Below, one piece after another: positions 37,068 through 46,282 of a DNA stretch of 64,000 nt. The stretch's first letter is position 1; every line of letters begins with the position of its first letter. The position numbers and the translations under genes were made by a program. Below the pieces are notes generated by a model. That model was given only the letters and a program-made list of their open reading frames with translations, was not told the DNA's origin and searched no databases. The stretch is taken from positions 744,001 to 808,000 of the forward strand of contig NZ_CP149817.1 in NCBI RefSeq assembly GCF_037935975.1, written 5' to 3'. Source of the stretch: Teredinibacter turnerae (GTDB lineage Bacteria; Pseudomonadota; Gammaproteobacteria; Pseudomonadales; Cellvibrionaceae).

Positions 37068-40000
37068 CTAGTCATTGTTTCGGTGTCCAGCAGGCGGCGT
37101 GGACATCAATTTTTGCCAGAGCTTGGCCACTTTGTCTCTGGCGATGCGTATGTCCTCATCGAGCTCGCTTACCGCTATTACGCTGGATTTTTGCTGTAGG
37201 GTAAGCTTGTGCCCCATCGAGCGGAAGGCTTTGTAAGCGCCGGTCAGGTCGTCCACCTCTTGAGTCGACAGAATCCCCGTTTGCGCCAGACATTCCAGGA
37301 TGCGGATGTTATCCGTAAATGTGCTTAATCCCGGGTTCTGGTGCCCCCAGCCAAGAACCGCGTATTGAACCATAAATTCAATATCAACGATACCGCCGCG
37401 ATCCTGCTTGAGATGGAAGTCGCGGGTGTAATCGCCGTCCTTGTCACTGCCGAGATGGCTGCGCATTTTGTCACGCATATTAACGACATCGGCCAGCAGT
37501 TTTTCTCGGTCCCGTGCGCTGCACAAAAGTTCCTCTCGCACGCGCATAAACGTGGCTGCCAGTTCTGAATCACCGGCCACCGGGCGGGCGCGAACCAGTG
37601 CCTGGTGCTCCCAGGTCCAAGCGTCGTTTTGCTGGTATTTTGTGAATGCGGTAAGCGTTGTCACCAGCATGCCGGAATTGCCGGAAGGCCGTAGCCGCAT
37701 ATCGACTTCATACAGGGCGCCGGAGGCCATGCGGGTGGTCAGTAAATGGATAATTTTTTGCCCGAGCCGCATATAAAACGTCTGGTTATCCAACGTTTTT
37801 GCACCGCGCTTGTCACCATCGGTTTCGCCGGTGGTGCTGGCGTTGTGGATAAACACCAGATCCAGGTCAGAGCCGTGGCCCAGCTCGATACCCCCGAGCT
37901 TGCCGTAACCCACCACAATAAAATTGGGCGTTGCGCGCTCGTCGCCGTCGGGGTAGCCATAGCGCTCGGTCATCTCGCGCCAGCTTGCCGCCACCACAAA
38001 ATCGAGCAGGGTTTCTGCGATCCAGGTGAGGTAATCGCTGACTTTCATCAGTGGCAGCGCACCGGTGACTTCGCAAGCAGCAACGCGCAGCGCATGCGCT
38101 GAGCGAAAGTAGCGGATCGCATCCATTTGCGCTTCCAGGTCATCGCTGGGAATCCGTAAAATAGTGCGCCGCAATTCGTCAATCAACTCGGATTTTTGTG
38201 GCAGGTGGTACAGGTTGCGCGGATCGAGCAGTTCATCGAGCAGGGCCGGACGGCGGGCCAGTTCTTCCGCGATCCAGGGGCTCGCCTGAGTAAGCGTTAT
38301 CAACTGACGCAGTGCGTCCGGATTTTCGATTAACAGCAACAGGTAGGCGCTGCGGCGCACAACTGCGCGCACCAGTTGTAGCACGCGCTCTAGCGTAGCG
38401 CTTGGCGCTGGGCTCTCCCCCAGGGTTTCCAGCAAGCGCGGCATGAAGCTGTCCAGCCTCTCGCGACCCACCGGTTGCAAGGCAGCAACAGGATGACACT
38501 CGCGCAACGCGGCGATTGCGCTCAAGGTGCGTTTTGGTTCTTCGTAGCCCGCGTCGGCGAGCGCTTTTAGCAGGGAGTCTTCGCTTAGGGCGTTATGCCA
38601 GACGTCCGCCCAAAGGCCATCGACGGGTGCGTTCGATTGTTTGTTTTCCGGGGTGGCGATAACTGCGGCAAACTCCGCTTTTACCGTGTTTCTGTGGGCG
38701 TTCAGGGCGTCGTAAAATGTGGGCCAATCCTGGTAGCCCATCAGTTGTGCAATACCCCGTTGCTGATCCGGGTCGGAGGGCAGCTTCTGGGTTTGTTTAT
38801 CCTGGAACCCCTGGATTGCATGCTCAGTGTCGCGCAAAAAACAATAGGCTTTTGTCAGCTGCGCCGCCATGCCTTCCGGCAGACAGCGGAGATCCTCCAG
38901 CAGTGGCAGTACTGTGAGCAGACGGTTGTCCTGCAGCTGAATATCGCGCCCGCCGCGTATCAACTGGAAAGCCTGGGCAATAAACTCAATCTCGCGAATG
39001 CCGCCCGCACCGAGCTTAACGTCGTCGCCCAACTTACGGCGCGCCACCTCCTGCGAAATCATCTGCTTGAGTTTGCGCAGTGCTTCGACCACTGAAAAAT
39101 CCACATATTTGCGGTATGTGAAGCTGGACAAGAGTTGGTACAGCTCGGTAATCGCAGATTGGGTGCGCGCTTCGCCCGGCAGGCTGGAGGCAATCACCCG
39201 CGCTTTGATCATCGCGTACCTCTCCCACTCGCGCCCCTGGGTTTGGTAATAGTTTTCCAGGGCGTCGAAATGACTCACCAGTGCGCCGCTTTCGCCAAAC
39301 GGGCGCAACCGCATATCGACCCGAAACACAAAGCCGTCTGCGGTTACGGCATCGAGGCTTTGAATCAGGGCTTTGCCAAGAAAGATAAAAAATTCCTGGT
39401 TGGATACCGGTTTTCGGCCATGGGTATCACCGGATTCCGGGTAGGCAAAAATCAGATCGATATCGGAGGACAAGTTCAGTTCGCCGGCACCCAGCTTGCC
39501 CATCCCAAGTATCAGCAGTGGCTGTTCCTCGTGATCCCGGTTGCAGGGCGCGCCATGTTTTTCGCGTAACAGCGGGTAGTGGAAATCCACCGCAGCCTGC
39601 ACGCATATCTCCGCCAGCCAGGTCAGCTCCTGAGTGGTGGTGAGGGTATCTGCGTAGCGGTTGAAGTCTCGCCAGATAATGCCGCACATCGATTGGTTGC
39701 GGAATTGTCGCAAGGCTTTATTGAAGTCCTGCAAACTGGAAAAAGGGTGCCCGCTTTGCGCCCAGGCATGCTCGTATGCCTGACGGGACAGCGGGGTATC
39801 AGTGAGTTCGTTGTACCACTGTGGAAATTTTTCCAACTGACTTTGCAAAAACTCGCTGTTTAGCGTGGCGCTGACAAAAGACTGCGCGGTTGCGGCATCG
39901 GTAGCGAAGGCGTTGCGCGAGTCGTCGCCCAATTGCGGCAGAAATCGTTCGCAGAACAGCCGATATCTGGCTTGCTTTTGTGAGGAAAATCCGGCGTTTA

Positions 40001-40076
40001 CCACCAGTGTACAGAGGTATTCGATTGTCTCCATTGCAGGATACGTCTTATTGTTGATTTGGCGGTAGTTTACCAC
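37068..40076 (-). CDS. glnE: Bifunctional glutamine synthetase adenylyltransferase / adenylyl-removing enzyme
   Basis: 1002-aa regulator of glutamine synthetase that attaches or removes AMP in response to nitrogen status (via PII). Two nucleotidyltransferase domains are visible: the N-terminal one with LGMGKLGAGELNLSSDIDLIF (D205, D207) and the C-terminal one with GYGKLGGIELGHGSDLDLVF (D737, D739), separated by a helical linker. The start used is a GTG; an ATG 14 codons further in (40034) is an alternative, and neither has a strong ribosome site. Upstream (higher coordinates) lies a terminator for the chemoreceptor gene. Confidence 0.95.
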   Translation of the reverse strand: MVNYRQINNKTYPAMETIEYLCTLVVNAGFSSQKQARYRLFCERFLPQLGDDSRNAFATDAATAQSFVSATLNSEFLQSQLEKFPQWYNELTDTPLSRQAYEHAWAQSGHPFSSLQDFNKALRQFRNQSMCGIIWRDFNRYADTLTTTQELTWLAEICVQAAVDFHYPLLREKHGAPCNRDHEEQPLLILGMGKLGAGELNLSSDIDLIFAYPESGDTHGRKPVSNQEFFIFLGKALIQSLDAVTADGFVFRVDMRLRPFGESGALVSHFDALENYYQTQGREWERYAMIKARVIASSLPGEARTQSAITELYQLLSSFTYRKYVDFSVVEALRKLKQMISQEVARRKLGDDVKLGAGGIREIEFIAQAFQLIRGGRDIQLQDNRLLTVLPLLEDLRCLPEGMAAQLTKAYCFLRDTEHAIQGFQDKQTQKLPSDPDQQRGIAQLMGYQDWPTFYDALNAHRNTVKAEFAAVIATPENKQSNAPVDGLWADVWHNALSEDSLLKALADAGYEEPKRTLSAIAALRECHPVAALQPVGRERLDSFMPRLLETLGESPAPSATLERVLQLVRAVVRRSAYLLLLIENPDALRQLITLTQASPWIAEELARRPALLDELLDPRNLYHLPQKSELIDELRRTILRIPSDDLEAQMDAIRYFRSAHALRVAACEVTGALPLMKVSDYLTWIAETLLDFVVAASWREMTERYGYPDGDERATPNFIVVGYGKLGGIELGHGSDLDLVFIHNASTTGETDGDKRGAKTLDNQTFYMRLGQKIIHLLTTRMASGALYEVDMRLRPSGNSGMLVTTLTAFTKYQQNDAWTWEHQALVRARPVAGDSELAATFMRVREELLCSARDREKLLADVVNMRDKMRSHLGSDKDGDYTRDFHLKQDRGGIVDIEFMVQYAVLGWGHQNPGLSTFTDNIRILECLAQTGILSTQEVDDLTGAYKAFRSMGHKLTLQQKSSVIAVSELDEDIRIARDKVAKLWQKLMSTPPAGHRNND

Positions 40077-40128
40077 CGGGTTGGGCAGGTGACGGGCATC
40101 AACTTAAGAAACCCAGTGGCACCCTATA

Positions 40129-40154
40129 TAAAAAAGCCGGGCATGGCCCGGCTT
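40129..40154 (-). terminator. Rho-independent terminator of the chemoreceptor gene
   Basis: Nine-bp stem AAGCCGGGC (40134-40142) and GCCCGGCTT (40146-40154) with a 3-nt loop. On the minus strand it is followed by a T-run (plus-strand A6 at 40130-40135). Confidence 0.9.
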
Positions 40155-40177
40155 AGATACGTTTGGTTTGGCTTAAT

Positions 40178-41674
40178 TTAAACCACAAACTTATCAATTT
40201 GCTGTTTCAGTTCGTCACTTTCGATCGCCAGTTGTTCAGCGTTTTCACTCACGACTTTTGCGTTGCCGGACACTTTTTCAGACAGCGAGAAGATAGCCGA
40301 GATAATTTTGCTCACCTCGTTGGCCACTGAGCTCTGCTCGTTTGCTGCGGTTGCGATCTGATGGTTCATGTCGTTGATCGTGGTAACGTTACCTTTAATC
40401 AGCTCAAGCGCCTCTTCCACTTTAATGCCGGTTTCGATGGTTTCCTGCACCGACGCGATGCTGGTGTTCATCGACTGGTGAGCCTCGTCGGCCGCTTTTT
40501 GCAGCTGTAAAATAATCGATTCGATTTCTTCAGTAGAAGTCTGGGTTTTTTGTGCGAGGGAGCGAACTTCGTCTGCCACAACCGCGAAGCCCCGGCCCTG
40601 TTCACCTGCGCGCGCTGCTTCAATTGCTGCATTCAATGCAAGCAGGTTGGTTTGTTCCGCAATAGAGCGGATAACTTCCATCACCGAACCGATATTTTCA
40701 CTGTTGTTTTTCAGTACCTGAATTTTCTCTGCGGTTGCTTCGATCTGACCGGTGAGGCGCTGGATGGTGTCTTGCGATGATTTCACCACCTGGGTACCTT
40801 CTACCGCGGCTTTACTGGTTTCTTTGGTGCGGTCGGCGGTTTGACCTGCGGAGCGCGCCACTTCTTCAGCTGATGCTGATAGCTCATTAAGTGCGGCGGC
40901 GACCTGTTCAATTTCACGCAATTGCTGGCCAGTGGAATCGACAGTGCTGGCGGTGGCGTGGCTCATCTGTTCTACATTGATACCGAATTTATCTGTCACC
41001 ATCATTACCGCACGGATAATCGTGGCGATCTGCTCAATTACCTGGTTGAAGTTGTCGGCGAGCTCAGCAATCTCGTCGCCACTGCGCACCGGCAGGCGCG
41101 TTGTCAGGTCACCGCCGCCCTCAGCGATTTTTGACAGCCGCTCCGTAACCACCGACATCGGTTTAACAATAATATGTTTGGTGAGCAGGTAAACTGTGAA
41201 CAAAATGCAGATAGTGAGTGTTGCCACCATGATGATGCCCGAGTGGATCTGGTGGTAGAGCACTGCTTCCATGTCTTTTTTTGAGAAGACAATATTGTAC
41301 TTGCCGATCACCTCGTTGCCGCGCACGATTTCAACGCCGCGCTTTTCCACTTTTTCGGCTTTGTCAGATTCATCGCTTGGCTTGGCGGCGGCCAGTTCTT
41401 TGCCGCGGTGGTCGGTAATGCTGATTTCGTGGATTAACGACGTGTTGACCAGCGATTTGGCGATAGCCTCGATTTGTTGAAAATCATACGCAAATACGGG
41501 TTCTGCCAGCGACGAGTTGATGAGCCCCAGTTCACTTTTAACGTCTTCCTCAAAGCTGTGCTGCTCCGCGGTGGCCATCAGCCGGTAGCTGATAGCGAGA
41601 ATCAAAGCCGCCACCACTACAATGGCGAGCGTGACCGTTGCCATCAGCTTATTGGAGAGTGATTTTTTAATCAT
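40178..41674 (-). CDS. Methyl-accepting chemotaxis protein
   Basis: 498-aa chemoreceptor: TM1 (10-30), a short periplasmic sensor (31-145), TM2 (146-166), HAMP (about 167-220) and the long cytoplasmic signalling hairpin. The tip motif [21 protein letters not shown] is intact, so it can couple to CheA/CheW. There is no C-terminal CheR/CheB docking pentapeptide. The ligand is unknown; the sensor resembles the small periplasmic domains of double-Cache-less receptors. It is not next to che genes. Confidence 0.95.
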   Translation of the reverse strand: MIKKSLSNKLMATVTLAIVVVAALILAISYRLMATAEQHSFEEDVKSELGLINSSLAEPVFAYDFQQIEAIAKSLVNTSLIHEISITDHRGKELAAAKPSDESDKAEKVEKRGVEIVRGNEVIGKYNIVFSKKDMEAVLYHQIHSGIIMVATLTICILFTVYLLTKHIIVKPMSVVTERLSKIAEGGGDLTTRLPVRSGDEIAELADNFNQVIEQIATIIRAVMMVTDKFGINVEQMSHATASTVDSTGQQLREIEQVAAALNELSASAEEVARSAGQTADRTKETSKAAVEGTQVVKSSQDTIQRLTGQIEATAEKIQVLKNNSENIGSVMEVIRSIAEQTNLLALNAAIEAARAGEQGRGFAVVADEVRSLAQKTQTSTEEIESIILQLQKAADEAHQSMNTSIASVQETIETGIKVEEALELIKGNVTTINDMNHQIATAANEQSSVANEVSKIISAIFSLSEKVSGNAKVVSENAEQLAIESDELKQQIDKFVV

Positions 41675-42016
41675 TGGTTGTCACCTGTTCATACAGCAGT
41701 ATGCAAAATTCTGTCGAGTCGTTGTTGAGGGTCTGCTGATTGCGGGAGGGTCTGACCGCATGTTGACCCCGGGAATTTGTCCCCAGCTAAGAGCGTCTCA
41801 CTCAAGGTGGTGGACCGTGTCGCAGCACTCACTCGGCTACCTGAGACGCGCTTCAGCTTGAGTAGATACTTTCCAAGTCTAGTTCAAAATTTTTGTGACG
41901 GAGGTATTAAGGCCGGCGTTATTATCATTTTTAATTCCATAGTGCGCGCCACCATGCCTCATGGTCACATCAAGGTTATCGTCAGGGGAAAGGAATTCTT
42001 AACGCCAAATTTCAGA
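41675..42016. promoter_or_regulatory. 342-bp region between the chemoreceptor and the diguanylate cyclase genes
   Basis: No credible gene is present. It lies upstream of the minus-strand chemoreceptor and downstream of the cyclase. Two inverted repeats are visible: CATAC/GTATG (41690-41703, 4-nt spacer) close to the receptor start, and GCGTCTCA (41793-41800) with TGAGACGC (41842-41849) farther away. The first could be part of the receptor promoter or operator, the second a transcript hairpin. Confidence 0.4.
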
Positions 42017-42976
42017 CTAATTACTGAAAATTACGCTGTTGTTTCTTCCGGCGTGTTTGGCTTTGTAGAGTGCGCGGTCGGCGGCTTCGATCCAGGCGCC
42101 TGGATCCGTGATGGCGGGATTGAGCTCCGCAATCCCCAGGCTGATTGTGAACTGGAGCGAGTTGCCTTCGTGTTCAATGGTGAGTTGTTCAATCGTCGTA
42201 CGCAGCCGTTCCGCTACAACCTTGGCGCCGTTGGCGTCCGTGTCAGTGAGAATGACAGCGAACTCTTCGCCACCGTAACGCCCGGCGACATCGATATCGC
42301 GCAATGCGTCTTTTACCACCTTTGCCGTGCGGCGGATGACCTCGTCGCCGGTGGGGTGGCCGTAGGTATCGTTAACCTTCTTGAAGTGGTCGATATCAAA
42401 CATCAGCAGTGAACTGCCGTGCTGATGCCGCTGAAAACGACGGAATTCCACGTGGAGTTCGGTTTCCCAGGATTTGCGGTTAAGCAGCCCGGTGAGGCCG
42501 TCGGTGCGGCTCAGCGTGTGCAGCTTCGCATTCGCGGCTTGCAATTGCAGGCGGTTAACGGCGACTTCTGTCACGTCGTATATGATCAGGCAAATGTGGT
42601 TGACCTGCCCGCGGGTGTCGGTAAGAGGAATCAGGGTACTGTTCTGGTACATGTATTCGGCAATACTGGTGATTGGCCGGTAACTCTTGAATCGGAACAA
42701 ATAAGGCCGTTGTTCCCAGGTGGTGAACGCTGAATTGTGGAGCACAAATACCGCTTCGGCTTTGCGCTTAAACCAGCTTGCGGGCAGCTCGGGGAACAGC
42801 TCGAAAAGATTGTGGCCGAGTACCTCGTCGGGCATGCGGGCGCTGTGGTTTTGCATAAAACTGTTCCACAGCTCGACTTCAAATTCGCGATTCAATATCA
42901 CCAGGCCCACGTCTATGTCCTGCAGGACATCCATGAGCCAGTGAAAGTCGTCGATAAAATTCGTGTCTGAAGCCAT
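42017..42976 (-). CDS. PAS-GGDEF diguanylate cyclase
   Basis: 319-aa soluble cyclase making c-di-GMP from two GTP. A PAS sensor domain (about 10-135) is followed by a short helical linker and the GGDEF domain (about 155-315). The active-site loop reads GGEEF (235-239), a functional variant, and an intact inhibitory RxxD site (226-229) lies five residues earlier. It is 21 bp downstream of the CheC-like gene and very probably co-transcribed. The PAS ligand is unknown. Confidence 0.95.
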   Translation of the reverse strand: MASDTNFIDDFHWLMDVLQDIDVGLVILNREFEVELWNSFMQNHSARMPDEVLGHNLFELFPELPASWFKRKAEAVFVLHNSAFTTWEQRPYLFRFKSYRPITSIAEYMYQNSTLIPLTDTRGQVNHICLIIYDVTEVAVNRLQLQAANAKLHTLSRTDGLTGLLNRKSWETELHVEFRRFQRHQHGSSLLMFDIDHFKKVNDTYGHPTGDEVIRRTAKVVKDALRDIDVAGRYGGEEFAVILTDTDANGAKVVAERLRTTIEQLTIEHEGNSLQFTISLGIAELNPAITDPGAWIEAADRALYKAKHAGRNNSVIFSN

Positions 42977-42997
42977 TGTCGCGTGTGGGTATGCCTT

Positions 42998-43609
42998 TTA
43001 TGCCAGAAGGTAATCGAGTTTCTTCAATAGTATGTCCATTGAATCATCAGTGAGAACAATTAGCATGTCGCAATTAACATCGTAGCCTTCGAGCTGATAG
43101 TTGATTTCTGTGACAAGCGCATAGTCCCACCGGTTGCTGTTCAAATTAAGCAGTTCAGATACTCGGACATGCTGGCCCAGTACCATCGGGGAACCGTAAC
43201 TGAATTCCAGGTCTATTTGCTCACCAATACCTTTAAGACAGGCGCCAAACAACACATTGGTCGTATCCATTAGCAGTTCGCGTTCGGCCTGGTGGTCCAT
43301 CTCGTCGTCGTACTTCATCAGTTTTGCCAAATCGCTAAAACTGGTGTCGTTAAACAGTAGCATGGCCTCACCGGAAATACCGCCGCCAATAAAGCCCTGA
43401 CATACGCCTGATACGGACTCACGGGAGTCGATGGATTGCAATGCCATGGCAATATCGCTAGGCCGCATTACAGCGATGTGCGGAATCGATAAGATAACGA
43501 AGGTATCCAGCAACCGGGCGAGACGATCTCCCGCTTGGCCCATGGCTACGTTCGCGATCTCCTGCAGGCAGTCGCGATGTTCTTCGCTGAGGTTTGCAAT
43601 CAGACTCAT
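42998..43609 (-). CDS. CheC-like phosphatase family protein
   Basis: 203-aa member of the CheC/CheX/FliY family of CheY-P phosphatases. The catalytic signature (D/S)-x3-E-x2-N-x22-P is present exactly once in the N-terminal half: Asp13, Glu17, Asn20, Pro43. A second copy in the middle keeps the N-x22-P part but has Asp in place of the Glu and Glu at the first position (ELLMDTTN..P), so it may be weakened. No CheY gene lies beside it. The next gene is the PAS-GGDEF cyclase, which suggests that a CheY-like receiver somewhere controls c-di-GMP output. Confidence 0.85.
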   Translation of the reverse strand: MSLIANLSEEHRDCLQEIANVAMGQAGDRLARLLDTFVILSIPHIAVMRPSDIAMALQSIDSRESVSGVCQGFIGGGISGEAMLLFNDTSFSDLAKLMKYDDEMDHQAERELLMDTTNVLFGACLKGIGEQIDLEFSYGSPMVLGQHVRVSELLNLNSNRWDYALVTEINYQLEGYDVNCDMLIVLTDDSMDILLKKLDYLLA

Positions 43610-43711
43610 TGGTTGGTGTCGACCTTATAATTTGCGCAAGGTATTAACTATTCTAGTCGGGTGCCGCTAAAATGCCGGGAAATTTCCATGCCTGAGAAAG
43701 GAAGCACCATT

Positions 43712-44359
43712 ATGTTGCAGTATCGCATTCAGCCAGTTACCCCTTATCAGCAGAATTGTTCCGTCATTTGGTGCGATGAAACCGGTTCTGCTGCGGTGAT
43801 TGATCCAGGGGGCGATATTGCCGCGATAACAGGTTTACTGGATGGGCTGGACATAAAAGTCGAAAAAATTATTCTCACGCACGGGCATTTGGACCATGTT
43901 GGCGGTACTGCGGAGTTAAAAACGGCACTGGAAGTACCTGTTATTGGGCCGCACCAGGGTGATGGCTTTTGGCTCGCCGCGCTGGCTGACCAGGCCAGGA
44001 TGATGAACTTTGCGCCGGTACCGCCATTCAGCCCGGATCGCTGGCTCAACGATGGCGACCAGATTGCGCTCGGCAAACTGACGCTCGAGGTATTGCACTG
44101 CCCGGGCCACACCCCGGGCCATGTTGTGCTGTTTGAGAAACACAGCAAAATGGCGTTTGTTGGCGATGTGCTCTTTGCCGGGTCTATTGGTCGCACGGAT
44201 TTCCCGAGAGGTGACCACGCCAGCCTGATTGCGTCGATCCGAGAAAAGCTGTTCCCGCTCGGCGACGACATAACGTTTGTGCCAGGGCATGGACCGACAT
44301 CCACGTTTGGTGAAGAGCGGCGTACCAATCCATTTGTCAGCGACAGCCGATTTGGCTGA
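43712..44359 (+). CDS. Metallo-beta-lactamase-fold hydrolase (glyoxalase II-like)
   Basis: 215-aa binuclear metal hydrolase. The start is chosen at 43712 because aaggaag lies 7 nt upstream and homologues start near the MLQYRIQPVTPYQQNC strand; a longer frame from 43661 adds 17 non-conserved residues. The metal motif THGHLDHVGG (His57, His59, Asp61, His62) and CPGHTPGHVV are intact. The family (YcbL type) often has thioesterase or glyoxalase II-like activity; the substrate is unproven. It is divergent from the CheC-like gene. Confidence 0.92.
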   Translation: MLQYRIQPVTPYQQNCSVIWCDETGSAAVIDPGGDIAAITGLLDGLDIKVEKIILTHGHLDHVGGTAELKTALEVPVIGPHQGDGFWLAALADQARMMNFAPVPPFSPDRWLNDGDQIALGKLTLEVLHCPGHTPGHVVLFEKHSKMAFVGDVLFAGSIGRTDFPRGDHASLIASIREKLFPLGDDITFVPGHGPTSTFGEERRTNPFVSDSRFG

Positions 44360-44506
44360 TCCGCGTCAATTTGCACGTAATAACCCAATGGAAAGCCGCC
44401 GTTGGAAGTGTCACACTTGCGCTACCTTTTGAGTGTGAGTTAGCGCGGCGGTGCGGCTCTCACTTAGTTTTTCACTTAGTTTCTCCACCTGTATTAAGGG
44501 GCTACC

Positions 44507-44893
44507 ATGTCCGACCAAGACGAATTACTCAGCACCGATTTTGATGAAAATTACGACCTTTTCATCGAAGAGGCGCTTGCCACCGGTTGTGTCTGGGGGC
44601 TGGAGAACGACGAAGGCTGGGCGCTCTGCCCGGCACTGTCCAACGAAGATCTCGATGTACTCCCTCTGTGGTCGCAGCCGGATTACGCGGAGTTGCACTG
44701 CCGTGAAGAGTGGCGCGATTACAAAGTCGTCCCTATTTCACTTGAGGAACTGCTCGACGATTGGCTGCCCGGAATGCACGAGGATCTATTGCTCGTCGGT
44801 CCGAATTGGGATGCGTCTCTAGAGGGGCTTGAAGTAGAACCGCTCGACTTGTTAGAGGATGTCGACAGCGCCGCCGAAGATCTGTCCGACTAA
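44507..44893 (+). CDS. DUF2750 family protein
   Basis: 128-aa very acidic protein. The body (NYDLFIEEALATGCVWGLEN then GWALCPA, LPLWSQPDYAELHC, WRDYKVVPISLEELLDDWLPGM) matches my memory of the DUF2750 domain, a small conserved cytoplasmic protein of unknown role. A C-terminal Asp/Glu-rich tail follows. No clear operon partner: the MBL gene is 147 bp upstream and the following gene is convergent. Confidence 0.8.
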   Translation: MSDQDELLSTDFDENYDLFIEEALATGCVWGLENDEGWALCPALSNEDLDVLPLWSQPDYAELHCREEWRDYKVVPISLEELLDDWLPGMHEDLLLVGPNWDASLEGLEVEPLDLLEDVDSAAEDLSD

Positions 44894-44905
44894 CCTCGCC
44901 CTAAC

Positions 44906-45436
44906 CTAACCGCCTGAAGTCGCCGCGTGTTTGACGCGGTCTTTGATCACCAGTAGCTGCAGGTGGCGCATGGTATCGCTTAGATTCTCGCGGTTGCCTC
45001 GGATATAGCGAATGCGTTTATCGGTACCAATAAATACCAGTCCGGGCGTTGAATCAATGTTGTAGCGGTCAGCAATATCGTCTGCGCGAAGCATCAGTGG
45101 AATATCGATATTACGGGTGTCGAAATAGGCCACCGGGTCACCACTTTCCCAAATATTCAGTGCGAAAATACGGGTGTCGTCATCGAGGCTCTGTTTAAAC
45201 AGGTTCATTTCCGGCAGCATGACCTTACAGAACTTGCACCAGGTAGACCAAAACACCATAACGACTTGTCTGCCGCTGTTCAGCTCCTGGTAGAGCGAAT
45301 AATTGTGGCCCTCAATATCGGTCATCATCCAGTCAGGCGCAATGTCGCCTTCCTGCAAGCGATGTACGTCGGCAAAACTGGGGCGCGACACGAGACAACA
45401 CGCGACAACACACACAAATAAACTGAGTCTGAACAT
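44906..45436 (-). CDS. Periplasmic thioredoxin-like (TlpA/ResA) protein
   Basis: 176 aa with a signal peptide (1-22, cleavage near SFA) and a thioredoxin fold. The active site is FWSTWCKFCKVM with Cys67 and Cys70 (CKFC). The rest has the cis-Pro loop near TPGLVF. It probably reduces or shuttles disulfides in the periplasm. It is convergent with the DUF2750 gene and lies just after a GNAT gene on the same strand. CKFC is an unusual pair of middle residues compared with CGPC or CxPC, which may shift its redox potential. Confidence 0.9.
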   Translation of the reverse strand: MFRLSLFVCVVACCLVSRPSFADVHRLQEGDIAPDWMMTDIEGHNYSLYQELNSGRQVVMVFWSTWCKFCKVMLPEMNLFKQSLDDDTRIFALNIWESGDPVAYFDTRNIDIPLMLRADDIADRYNIDSTPGLVFIGTDKRIRYIRGNRENLSDTMRHLQLLVIKDRVKHAATSGG

Positions 45437-45479
45437 AGCACCTGATAACGTTGCTGGGTGAAGCTATAGAACGGCGATC

Positions 45480-46199
45480 TCAGATTTGGTTCCCTCTCAT
45501 CAGCGTACGCAAGGATTGCTTTTGTTTACCGTCTGCGTGGAAATTCGCGGCATCCAGCCAACGGCTGTAGGCGTCTTGTGCCCGGCGCCAATCGGTATGA
45601 GTCACTCCGAACCAGGCGGTATCCCTGTTGCGTCCTTTGACGACCATAGCCTGGCGGAAAACCCCCTCGAATTGAAAACCAAATCTTACGGCGGCGCGGC
45701 GAGATGCTTCGTTCAGCGCATTGCATTTCCAGAAGCAGCGGCGGAAACCCAGCGTAAATACGTGTTCGAGCAACAGATAAACAGCTTCAGTGGCGATTGT
45801 GGATTGCTTGAGCGCGGGGCTGAACAACACATGGGCCAGCTCAACAACGCCGTGCTGGCGGTCGATACTGCTCAGTGCGAACTGCCCAAGTGGCTGGCCG
45901 TATAAGTCGTGAATAACGTAAAACAGCGCGTTGGTACTGTCTTCCAGCGTTGTCATCCAGGCGCTAAAACTGGCAGGATCTGGAAACGGACCGTACGGTA
46001 GGTAGGTCCAGAGGGCGTCGTGTTGCGGTGCGTCTATCTGGTTCCAGAGCGGTGCTGTGTGGTCCTCGGGTCGCAGCCGCTCCAGTGCCGCGTACCTGCC
46101 GCGCAGAGTGTTTGCCGGCGGCCACTGAGGCGGTTGCCAGTCTATTAATTGGCCAACTGGTTGGTTGAATGCGTTATGGTCTATCTCCTGCTCGAACAT
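45480..46199 (-). CDS. GNAT-family acetyltransferase, RimJ/RimL-like
   Basis: 239-aa protein of the RimJ/RimL type, probably acetylating an amine or a protein N-terminus. Features: GRYAALERLRPEDH at the start of the domain, VELAHVLFSPALKQSTIATEA as acetyl-CoA loop region, and FRRCFWKCNALNEASRRAAVRFGF as motif B. The gene is divergent from parC, sharing its 83-bp upstream region. The substrate is unknown. Confidence 0.88.
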   Translation of the reverse strand: MFEQEIDHNAFNQPVGQLIDWQPPQWPPANTLRGRYAALERLRPEDHTAPLWNQIDAPQHDALWTYLPYGPFPDPASFSAWMTTLEDSTNALFYVIHDLYGQPLGQFALSSIDRQHGVVELAHVLFSPALKQSTIATEAVYLLLEHVFTLGFRRCFWKCNALNEASRRAAVRFGFQFEGVFRQAMVVKGRNRDTAWFGVTHTDWRRAQDAYSRWLDAANFHADGKQKQSLRTLMRGNQI

Positions 46200-46282
46200 G
46201 TCGCTTTCTTTCCCTTCTGTAGAATCTGATAGAATCTTCGCCTTTGTAACAGACCGCTGCCCAACATAAAAAGACGATTTTC

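Noticed and set aside
44460-44483. Two adjacent copies of TCACTTAGTTT(T/C) before the DUF2750 gene
   Set aside because: Only two 12-bp copies in an AT-rich leader; too little to call a functional element.
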